Assembly: GCA_029857955.1 (NCBI GenBank)
Contig: JAOUFY010000027.1
Span: forward strand, 1-34,381
Length of the DNA stretch: 34,381 nt
DNA from: Spirochaetia bacterium
GTDB lineage: Bacteria > Spirochaetota > Leptospiria > Turneriellales > JAOUFE01
Reading direction: 5' to 3'
The first letter of the stretch is position 1. Every line of letters starts with the position of its first letter. A model generated the notes under the pieces. The model worked only from the letters and a program-made list of their open reading frames with translations, was not told where the DNA came from and made no database searches. The position numbers and the translations under genes are program-made. Shown in pieces: positions 27,067 to 34,381 of this stretch.

Positions 27067-27822
27067 ATGGAAGAATTTTATATCCGTGTAAAAGCCCCCT
27101 TTGCCGGTTACCGTTACTTTCAAGCCGGCAATTACAGGATCACCATGCCAACGATGCCTCATTCGGCGGCCTATGGCCTGGTTTTGAATCTTGCCGGCAT
27201 TGAGATGCGGACAGGGAAAGATAATGTGGCAACTTTGATCAAGAAACCCACGCTGGATTTTCAATGGGATTCACAAGAAAATATTCCTGTTTTGAAAATT
27301 GCGCTCGGAGAAATTTGTGAACCGGGAAAAAATTCTATTTATCAACAATTACACACCTATCCTGTGGGAAATTCCAGTTCGCATCTTGCGGAAGGGACAA
27401 AAGGCGCCAAATATCATATTTTGCCTACCCGCAGGGAATTCCTCGTGAATCTTGATGTGATCATTGGAATCAAGAGCGAAGTTGCAGGCTTCCAGGAAAG
27501 AATCACGGATGTTCTCTCAGGGAAATATGATTCAAACAGATATGGTCTGCCCTTTGCTGGTGATAACAATTACCTCATTGATTTTATTGAGATAATTGAA
27601 AAGCCTACCGAAACGACATTCTGGTATTATCCCGTTCAACCGGAAGAAATTCCAGAAACAGAGACCTTTCGTTTGACCATTGGAATCGACCGGCAGAACA
27701 ATCATCTGACAACCATGCCGGTATTTGCGAAAACCGTCGATAAATCACCCGCACCCCCTGAATCCGCCTGGGTGTGGACGCCTTCAGTTTTAGGTAGTAA
27801 ATTTGAAAAGGAGACTTTATGA
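27067..27822 (+). CDS. cas5: Cas5 (Cmx5/DevS-type) Cascade subunit
   Basis: 251 residues. The N-terminal RRM-like region reads APFAGYRYFQAGNYR and TMPHSAAYGLVLNLAGIE, matching DevS/Cas5. It caps the crRNA 5' handle and helps hold the large subunit. Its stop shares ATGA with the following antitoxin, tightly coupling the antitoxin to Cas5 translation. Confidence 0.92.
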   Translation: MEEFYIRVKAPFAGYRYFQAGNYRITMPTMPHSAAYGLVLNLAGIEMRTGKDNVATLIKKPTLDFQWDSQENIPVLKIALGEICEPGKNSIYQQLHTYPVGNSSSHLAEGTKGAKYHILPTRREFLVNLDVIIGIKSEVAGFQERITDVLSGKYDSNRYGLPFAGDNNYLIDFIEIIEKPTETTFWYYPVQPEEIPETETFRLTIGIDRQNNHLTTMPVFAKTVDKSPAPPESAWVWTPSVLGSKFEKETL

Positions 27823-28040
27823 TATTACATGCAAAATATGAGAATGGAAAAGTTACTGTGACTGATAAAAATATTCCTGAAGGAAAATCAGATGCCATCG
27901 TTCGTCTTGTCCCACAAGCAAGCACGGGGGATGGTCTACTGTCTCTTGCGGGTATCTGGGCAGATCGTACGGATATGGAAGATTCTGTCAAATGGGTAAA
28001 TGAACAGAGACAAAGAGAAAATAAAAGAAGCAGATCATGA
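27819..28040 (+). CDS. VapB-like antitoxin, second pair in the cas operon
   Basis: 73 residues. The N-terminal beta segment YENGKVTVTDKNIPEGK resembles AbrB/DUF104-like antitoxins, and the C-terminus (SVKWVNEQRQRENKRSRS) is basic and helical. It is unrelated at sequence level to the first antitoxin. Start ATG overlaps the cas5 stop, with ribosome site AAGGAG inside cas5. The stop overlaps the PIN toxin start in ATGA. Confidence 0.75.
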   Translation: MILHAKYENGKVTVTDKNIPEGKSDAIVRLVPQASTGDGLLSLAGIWADRTDMEDSVKWVNEQRQRENKRSRS

Positions 28041-28408
28041 TTCTTTTAGATACCGACATCATTATCGATGTGCTTCGAAACAAAAAAGAGGCGGTAGAAT
28101 TTTTTTCCGTCAGGCAAAGCGAAATACATATCATTCATCCGATTATGTTGGAACTTCTGGCAGGAGCTCGCAACAGGGCCGAGGCAGAATTAATACAAAA
28201 AAAAATCGATCTTTCGATTCTCGAAATTGACGAAGGTATTTGGCAAAGAGCCAGAGAAATTATTATTGAATATGGTTATAGTCACGGAACAGGAATCATA
28301 GACTCATTGATTGCAGCGACTGCGCTTGAATATGACTTTGAACTTTATTCAAATAATGAAAAACATTATCAACCCATCGCAGCCTTACGCTATAAAAAAG
28401 CATATTAA
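28037..28408 (+). CDS. VapC-like PIN toxin, second pair
   Basis: 123 residues. Active-site residues are D5 (ILLDTDIIID), E39 (MLELLAGAR), D89 (GIIDSLIAATAL) and N107 in the SNNEKHY segment that corresponds to the VapC TxNxxHF motif. It is a more classical VapC than the first toxin, from which it differs throughout, so the two pairs arrived separately rather than by duplication. cas4-cas1 begins 11 bp later without an obvious ribosome site of its own, so its translation may depend on this toxin gene. Confidence 0.9.
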   Translation: MILLDTDIIIDVLRNKKEAVEFFSVRQSEIHIIHPIMLELLAGARNRAEAELIQKKIDLSILEIDEGIWQRAREIIIEYGYSHGTGIIDSLIAATALEYDFELYSNNEKHYQPIAALRYKKAY

Positions 28409-28419
28409 ATATAAATTTT

Positions 28420-30078
28420 ATGATTACCGAAACAGACAATCCGGTTCGCGTAATGGGACTTCATTCTCTGACCTACTGTGAGAGGTTATACTATCTCGAA
28501 GAAGTCGAAAATATTTTAATTGCCGATGAACGGGTTTATGCAGGTAGAAATTTTCATGAAGAAATAAGGGTAGACAATCAGGATATTGGGCGAGTCGAAA
28601 CTTTTGAATATACCAGCGAAAAGCTGGGCTTAACCGGCAAAGTCGACCGTTTACAAAAACGGGATGGCATCTGGATTCCTTATGAACATAAAATTGGGCG
28701 ATCAAAAACCATTGGTAAAGAAAAAGAGGCATGGGAATCAGATGCCATTCAGGTGACGGCCTATGCTTTTCTTATTGAAGAAGCCAGCGGCCGAATTATT
28801 GAAGAAGGACGAATTAAATACCGTAGGGACAATGTTCTTGTCAAATTGGAGCTCACCGATCAATTGCGACAAAAAACTTTGGGGACTATTGAACGGGCAA
28901 AAAGAATACGGGCAGAAGTTCACAGACCTCCTGTTACGGAAAATGCCAATCTCTGTGTTCGTTGCTCTCTGGCACCAGTATGTCTGCCTGAAGAAAATCG
29001 TTCCCTTGAAATGGAAGATTACGAAGCGGCTCGCTTGTTTGTTCCGCATCGCGAAAAAGAGACCATACATATCACGGGCTATAAAACCAGGGTGAGCAAA
29101 AAAGGGGAGGCCATTGAAATCATTAAAAATGATGATGAAGTTAAAACTGGTAAAACAAAATTTCCAGTAAACGAAATTGAATCGATAATTCTTCATGGAT
29201 CCGTTTCCATTTCAGCTCAATTGATCGCTTTTCTTTCATGGCAGAAAATTCCCATTCATTGGTTTTCCATGGGCGGCAGTTACATTGGCGGTCTGAATTC
29301 TAACGCCGGAACCCCCCAAAGAAAAATACGGCAATATGAAGCTCTGACCGACGGTAAAATTCGTTTTTACCTGACAAAAAAATTAGCCATTGGCAAGTGT
29401 GAAACCCAGTTAAGATATATTTTAAGGGCAACTCGTAAAAAAGAACGAGCGATCAGTCAAATGGAGGCGATTGATGCTATGCGTCAGAATCTAAAGAAAA
29501 TGACAGAGGCGGATAATGTTGATGCGATTCGCGGTTATGAAGGAACCATCGCGCGTATCTATCATCAAATCATACCAACATTGCTTTTGTCGGAAGTTCC
29601 CAATCACATGTTTCCCAATGGCAGAACAAAAAGACCTCCCAAGGACAGATACAATGCCATTCAAAGTTTTCTCTACAGCCTGCTTTACAAATCGGTATTT
29701 CAGGCGATTATTGCGGTAGGTCTCGATCCTGATTTTGGATTTTACCATACGCCACGAAGCAGCGCGAGTCCACTGGTGCTTGATTTAATGGAATTGTTTA
29801 GAACCCCAATTTGCGATATTCCTTTGGTTGGCAGTGTTAACCGGATGAGTTGGGATATTAAAGATGATTTTGAGGTGACTAACGAAAAGGTATGGCTTTC
29901 GGAAAGTGGCAGAAAAAAGGCTATTGCCATTTATGAAACAAGATTAAACGATACCTGGAAACATCCGGTGATGGGCTATTCTTTAACCTATTACCGAATG
30001 ATCGAAATGGAGGTCAGATTTCTGGAAAAAGAATGGAGCGATCAAGCCGGGTTGTTTGCTAGGGCAAGATTACGATGA
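28420..30078 (+). CDS. cas4-cas1: Cas4-Cas1 fusion, adaptation nuclease/integrase
   Basis: 552 residues. The Cas4 part (about 1-200) has Fe-S cysteines C20, C179, C182 and C188, and nuclease residues D76, E89-x-K91 and Q111; it trims prespacers and helps select PAM and orientation. The Cas1 part (about 215-550) has E374 (RGYEGTIAR), H443 (FYHTPRSS) and the LDLME segment at 454-458 with catalytic acid D455 or E458. Cas4-Cas1 fusions are known in MYXAN and I-G systems; separate Cas5 and Cas6 here argue against I-G. cas2 overlaps by 4 bp. Confidence 0.95.
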   Translation: MITETDNPVRVMGLHSLTYCERLYYLEEVENILIADERVYAGRNFHEEIRVDNQDIGRVETFEYTSEKLGLTGKVDRLQKRDGIWIPYEHKIGRSKTIGKEKEAWESDAIQVTAYAFLIEEASGRIIEEGRIKYRRDNVLVKLELTDQLRQKTLGTIERAKRIRAEVHRPPVTENANLCVRCSLAPVCLPEENRSLEMEDYEAARLFVPHREKETIHITGYKTRVSKKGEAIEIIKNDDEVKTGKTKFPVNEIESIILHGSVSISAQLIAFLSWQKIPIHWFSMGGSYIGGLNSNAGTPQRKIRQYEALTDGKIRFYLTKKLAIGKCETQLRYILRATRKKERAISQMEAIDAMRQNLKKMTEADNVDAIRGYEGTIARIYHQIIPTLLLSEVPNHMFPNGRTKRPPKDRYNAIQSFLYSLLYKSVFQAIIAVGLDPDFGFYHTPRSSASPLVLDLMELFRTPICDIPLVGSVNRMSWDIKDDFEVTNEKVWLSESGRKKAIAIYETRLNDTWKHPVMGYSLTYYRMIEMEVRFLEKEWSDQAGLFARARLR

Positions 30079-30359
30079 AAACGTTCTGGATCGTTTCTTA
30101 TGACATTTCGGACCAGCGCCGACTGCGAAAAGTTGCAAAGTTTTTAGAAGGTTTTGGTTATAGATTGCAAGAGAGTGTATTTCGTGTATTCGTAAATGAT
30201 CGTGACCTCGAAAGAATGAAGTGGGAGATTACAAAGAGAATTACAGATGCAGACAAGGTTATGTATTTGCGGTTTTGTAATTCCTGTGCACGAAACATTG
30301 AAAAAATGAATCCATCTATACAAACTGGGCATGACTCCGAAAATTTCAAAATTATATAA
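30075..30359 (+). CDS. cas2: Cas2 adaptation subunit
   Basis: 94 residues, normal size. It has a ferredoxin-like fold with YDI and D10 in the first strand, QESVFRVFV in the second, and the later MYLRFCNSC segment. It bridges two Cas1 dimers during spacer integration. It is the last gene of the operon; array 1 begins 165 bp later. Confidence 0.92.
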   Translation: MKTFWIVSYDISDQRRLRKVAKFLEGFGYRLQESVFRVFVNDRDLERMKWEITKRITDADKVMYLRFCNSCARNIEKMNPSIQTGHDSENFKII

Positions 30360-30493
30360 TGCCAAATCAAGTATCAGTGCTTGTTAGCGACATAATGACA
30401 TGAAGAAACGTTATATTCGATTTATAGAGGAACTAAATATACCTAAATTCAGGTGCTTGATTAAAAATTTATGCATTGCGCAGGAAAAGAAAA

Positions 30494-30520
30494 TTGACTG
30501 CTTGCAGGACACTGTATAAG
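30494..30520 (+). promoter_or_regulatory. Possible promoter reading into CRISPR array 1
   Basis: TTGACT (30494-30499), 15-nt spacer, TATAAG (30515-30520), ending 4 bp before the first repeat. If active it would transcribe array 1 rightward and mark 30360-30524 as a leader. The rest of that 165-bp gap is AT-rich with no gene. The 3'-motif of the repeat suggests the opposite direction. Confidence 0.4.
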
Positions 30521-30524
30521 TGGG

Positions 30525-31845
30525 ATGTTTCAATCTTGGATGCCGCAAGGCGTTGAGCACATCTTGTATTTGTCCCGTTTTCTGGTTCTGGCACATGTTT
30601 CAATCTTGGATGCCGCAAGGCGTTGAGCACAGGTTTTATTTTTAACACTCGGCGTGGACATCCAGATGTTTCAATCTTGGATGCCGCAAGGCGTTGAGCA
30701 CATGACAGCAATGTTATTAAAAATTTATCATCTCTTATGTTTCAATCTTGGATGCCGCAAGGCGTTGAGCACACGATAATTCGTGTTCTGGTTTTTCTTG
30801 TCGTGCGAATGTTTCAATCTTGGATGCCGCAAGGCGTTGAGCACGGTCGTCTTTGTCGTATTGTGCGCAAAGGTTAGCAAATGTTTCAATCTTGGATGCC
30901 GCAAGGCGTTGAGCACTCTAAATGTGGATTCTCGATTACATATGGTGATATGAAATGTTTCAATCTTGGATGCCGCAAGGCGTTGAGCACGCGTCGATAA
31001 TATGATTATGCTTATCTTCTGGTATATGTTTCAATCTTGGATGCCGCAAGGCGTTGAGCACTCGTCAGGATATTTGAATTTACATAATGCCACTGATGTT
31101 TCAATCTTGGATGCCGCAAGGCGTTGAGCACGTATAGCAAATCCCCTTGACCTTTTAACTTATACATGTTTCAATCTTGGATGCCGCAAGGCGTTGAGCA
31201 CTTAATAAAATAAATTTAATGGCATGTGTCGCTGTTATGTTTCAATCTTGGATGCCGCAAGGCGTTGAGCACTTTTTTAGAATTTCGCGGATGAATTTCT
31301 CATGGACAACGAATGTTTCAATCTTGGATGCCGCAAGGCGTTGAGCACATCGGGAAGACGGTCTGGCAGAATGTTTGCGAAAAGATGTTTCAATCTTGGA
31401 TGCCGCAAGGCGTTGAGCACGTTTACCTGCGTTGGTCGGTGTAGTTGGTTATATGATGTTTCAATCTTGGATGCCGCAAGGCGTTGAGCACGTTCAATAT
31501 ATTCAAAAGAATCTGGCAATATTAATGATGTTTCAATCTTGGATGCCGCAAGGCGTTGAGCACTACGATGACTTTTCATGTCGAGGTATTGCTCGTATAT
31601 GTTTCAATCTTGGATGCCGCAAGGCGTTGAGCACGGTTGCTAGTTAATAAGTCTTAATATGGTTTTTAAAATGTTTCAATCTTGGATGCCGCAAGGCGTT
31701 GAGCACTTGTTAAGAACCATTTCTTTTTTTGGTAAATAAGCGAATGTTTCAATCTTGGATGCCGCAAGGCGTTGAGCACTTAAGATTAATATAAGACCTC
31801 AATCTGAGTTTGTATTAATGTTTCAATCTTGGATGCCGCAAGGCG
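30525..31845. CRISPR. CRISPR array 1: 36-bp repeat, 18 full repeats plus a truncated one, 18 spacers
   Basis: The repeat begins ATGTTTCAATCTTGG on the plus strand and ends CCGCAAGGCGTTGAGCAC. First repeat 30525-30560; last full repeat 31744-31779; terminal copy from 31818 matches for 28 nt and then diverges at 31846. I saw no internal mutations in the full copies. Spacers are 34-40 bp and all different. The minus-strand form ends ATTGAAACAT, like the 3' end of many type I repeats, which suggests leftward transcription; the decayed right end and the upstream promoter suggest rightward. It lies directly downstream of the MYXAN cas operon and is the natural partner of its Cas6. Confidence 0.98.
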
Positions 31846-32130
31846 CAAAGGACGCAACGAAAAACAAAGGTCTTCGGAATCGATAATATCGTTGACTTCG
31901 AAAAGCCAATGATATTATAATCCAAATGTGCGAACCGGTAGCTCCCAGAAATAAATGTTACTTTCGCAAAATATTTGTCCTTTGTCTTTTAAAGAAGAAA
32001 AACAAATTGGGTAAACAAATGCATGATACGACCCTGTTCTTTGAAATAAAAACAAGAATTTCGCATTGTGCTTATTCTTAAAAAAATTGTGATAAGTTAC
32101 AACAGGTTACCCAAACTTAATTGACATAGG
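31846..32130 (+). promoter_or_regulatory. Inter-array region, likely leader of array 2
   Basis: 285 bp without a supported gene. The first 20 bp continue a GCAAAGG-type repeat fused to the end of array 1. The remainder is AT-rich, especially the last 120 bp, directly before the first repeat of array 2, as expected for a leader. No convincing promoter hexamers were identified. If array 1 is read leftward, this would be a divergent leader for both arrays. Confidence 0.55.
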
Positions 32131-34082
32131 CTTTCTCCCCGGAGCAATTCGGGGAGTGGATTGAAACAACATCTATTTTGGACGGTAAATTGGAGTCTTT
32201 TTCTTTCTCCCCGGAGCAATTCGGGGAGTGGATTGAAACAGATGGGTATTTTGTTTCTAAGTTAACGCCCGAGTCCTTTCTCCCCGGAGCAATTCGGGGA
32301 GTGGATTGAAACTTACAATTATCGCAACCTAGACCCGACAGCTCACCTTTCTCCCCGGAGCAATTCGGGGAGTGGATTGAAACATCTTTACTTCATAGTC
32401 AATTATCTTTGGTATTAACTTTCTCCCCGGAGCAATTCGGGGAGTGGATTGAAACTACGTTTATATGTTGTCAGTTTCGCTGGCTCCATGCCCTTTCTCC
32501 CCGGAGCAATTCGGGGAGTGGATTGAAACATGACAAGCTTGATCTAATACTTGCTCGGTGTAACTTTCTCCCCGGAGCAATTCGGGGAGTGGATTGAAAC
32601 ATTCTTGTAGTCCGTTCCATCGCACAACAGCGCATCTTTCTCCCCGGAGCAATTCGGGGAGTGGATTGAAACGCTAAAATTGAATCATATGCATTAGTCA
32701 ACCTGTCTTTCTCCCCGGAGCAATTCGGGGAGTGGATTGAAACTTTAACTTGGCAGGACAAGAAAATATTACCCATGTCTTTCTCCCCGGAGCAATTCGG
32801 GGAGTGGATTGAAACGTATCTATTGGAGATTTAAGCTCGGGGGAATTGTCTTTCTCCCCGGAGCAATTCGGGGAGTGGATTGAAACTCTCCGGGAGCCTG
32901 GCCCTTATTGGTTATTATTCTTTCTCCCCGGAGCAATTCGGGGAGTGGATTGAAACTATTCCTTCCCGTTTAATTGTACTAAATATTCCCTTTCTCCCCG
33001 GAGCAATTCGGGGAGTGGATTGAAACCCGAGAGGAACATATCCGCAAGACCTTCATGTTAACTTTCTCCCCGGAGCAATTCGGGGAGTGGATTGAAACAA
33101 GATTTCGCTCTTTTTTTCAATAAATAGTTGACACTTTCTCCCCGGAGCAATTCGGGGAGTGGATTGAAACCAAAAATTCGGAATTTGGTACCGATAACGA
33201 TAAAACCTTTCTCCCCGGAGCAATTCGGGGAGTGGATTGAAACCTCACTGACAAAAGACTAATTTTGTCAGTGAAACTTTCTCCCCGGAGCAATTCGGGG
33301 AGTGGATTGAAACAAAAATATAAAAAAAATTATAACTCTGAAAAACGCTTTCTCCCCGGAGCAATTCGGGGAGTGGATTGAAACGTGTCGTTTGACTCCT
33401 TACCGAAAAAAAGACTTGCTTTCTCCCCGGAGCAATTCGGGGAGTGGATTGAAACTCAAAACTTGCCCCAAAGCGTTGCCCACGGTCGCCTTTCTCCCCG
33501 GAGCAATTCGGGGAGTGGATTGAAACGAGAAAACTTGAGTGAAATAAATTTGCCGATCCATCTTTCTCCCCGGAGCAATTCGGGGAGTGGATTGAAACAC
33601 CGCAAATGAAGTTAAAAAATTATCATGGGAAGACCTTTCTCCCCGGAGCAATTCGGGGAGTGGATTGAAACGCGAATATGTTGGGCCGATTTGAGGACTC
33701 ACAAAGCCTTTCTCCCCGGAGCAATTCGGGGAGTGGATTGAAACATTCGTCAGCCATTGCAAATAAGGTTTATTTTACTTTCTCCCCGGAGCAATTCGGG
33801 GAGTGGATTGAAACCCTATTAAACTGTTCATCAACATAAATCTGAAATTCTTTCTCCCCGGAGCAATTCGGGGAGTGGATTGAAACATTTCAGGTTGTAA
33901 TTTCAGAGAATAAGATAAACCTTTCTCCCCGGAGCAATTCGGGGAGTGGATTGAAACATAATCATTTTGCCCAGTTTTACATGTGACCGCTACTTTCTCC
34001 CCGGAGCAATTCGGGGAGTGGATTGAAACGCCATCTGATTTACTTTACACCCTGCGGTATACACTTTCTCCCCGGAGCAATT
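32131..34082 (+). CRISPR. CRISPR array 2: 37-bp repeat, 27 full repeats plus a truncated one, 27 spacers
   Basis: The repeat starts CTTTCTCCCCGGAGCAATT and ends GGGGAGTGGATTGAAAC. Its CTCCCCG/CGGGGAG stem forms a 7-bp hairpin and the tail gives the usual ATTGAAAC crRNA handle, so it reads rightward. First repeat 32131-32167; last full repeat 33993-34029; terminal copy 34064-34082 is cut after 19 nt. Spacers are 33-37 bp, all different. The repeat is unrelated to that of array 1 except for the ATTGAAAC end, and the GTGGATTGAAAC end is like type I-C repeats. No matching cas genes are in the window. Confidence 0.98.
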
Positions 34083-34381
34083 GCTGATATTTAACAGCGG
34101 TTCTCGGTGAATATTTTTACAGTTGGATAAAATTCAATTTCGTGGGACCAGGAGTCCACTTTTTTACTAATTTCCCGGAAAAATAAGTTAGCCGGCGCCT
34201 TTGAATTCAATAATCGTCGGTATTTTTGGTTTTATCGGGTTAAATGGCAAGAGGTCAATTATCAGGGCGTAACTCAGGCAGGGCATTTTGTCAGGTGTGT
34301 TGGTAATACTCGCGGGCTTTTGGAGGATCATATACATAGAAAATATACTGGGACCAATCCTCATATACTTGTATACGCATG
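34083..34381. other. Right-edge region with unresolved partial open frames
   Basis: After the truncated repeat there is about 300 bp to the window edge. A plus-strand frame is open from 34131 to the edge (83 codons, no ATG; includes FWFYRVKWQEVNYQG). On the minus strand, a frame from the edge ends at a TGA at 34291-34293 and reads VYEDWSQYIFYVYDPPKARE, which also looks protein-like. I cannot decide which, if either, is a gene; no family was recognised. Confidence 0.3.

Noticed and set aside
28420..30078. Type I-G (formerly I-U) assignment on the basis of the Cas4-Cas1 fusion
   Set aside because: I-G has a Cas5-Cas6 fusion (Csb2) and Csb1/Csb3; here Cas5, Cas6 and DevR-type Cas7 are separate genes, fitting MYXAN instead.
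30469..33762. Open frames within the CRISPR arrays (repeats of ALRHPRLKH, SPRSNSGSGLK and similar)
   Set aside because: They are translations of the 36- and 37-bp repeats, not proteins.

Overview
The window reads as a chromosomal segment of a diderm bacterium of roughly 40% GC. It has an outer-membrane-type beta-barrel protein, lipoprotein-like secreted proteins, two PilZ (c-di-GMP) proteins, a split glycine decarboxylase subunit and a two-subunit class I fumarase. The mix of lipoproteins with relaxed lipoboxes, PilZ proteins and an HU-like/DUF4469 protein would suit a Leptospirales-like spirochaete. That placement is an inference; no rRNA or other phylogenetic marker is present.

Layout: (1) 1-6412, minus strand: a very large surface protein built from repeated Ig-like modules and a C-terminal NHL-repeat region, cut by the left edge, downstream of a beta-barrel-like protein that has a consensus promoter. 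(2) 6.7-12.3 kb: housekeeping and small genes (gcvPB, an EF-hand protein, a DUF2147 protein, two PilZ proteins, a low-molecular-weight phosphatase, a polyprenyl diphosphate synthase, a YqhA-like membrane protein). (3) 12.3-14.8 kb, minus strand: a solitary N6-adenine methyltransferase overlapping a small lipoprotein-like gene. (4) 15.0-18.0 kb: fumarase alpha and beta subunits plus cinA. (5) 18.0-19.4 kb: an AT-rich array of about 22-bp degenerate repeats leading to an HU-like DNA-binding protein, followed by a 116-bp inverted-repeat element. (6) 19.5-30.4 kb: a WYL regulator and then a type I CRISPR-Cas operon of the MYXAN (DevR/DevS, Cmx8) kind: cas6, cas3, cas8/cmx8, [antitoxin-PIN toxin], cas7, cas5, [antitoxin-PIN toxin], cas4-cas1 fusion, cas2. 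(7) 30.5-34.1 kb: two CRISPR arrays with unrelated repeats, 18 and 27 spacers, separated by a putative leader.

The most interesting feature is that two different VapBC-like toxin-antitoxin pairs lie inside the cas operon, one at each of two junctions (cas8/cas7 and cas5/cas4-cas1). They are joined to the cas genes by stop/start overlaps and short gaps. All ten genes from cas6 to cas2, plus the four toxin-antitoxin genes between them, appear to be one co-transcribed, translationally coupled unit. This could be a built-in addiction or back-up defence module, or serial insertion of toxin-antitoxin pairs at tolerated gene boundaries. Other points are a conflict over the orientation of array 1, and the fusion of its last repeat to a dispersed GCAAAGG-type repeat that also occurs twice upstream of cas6.
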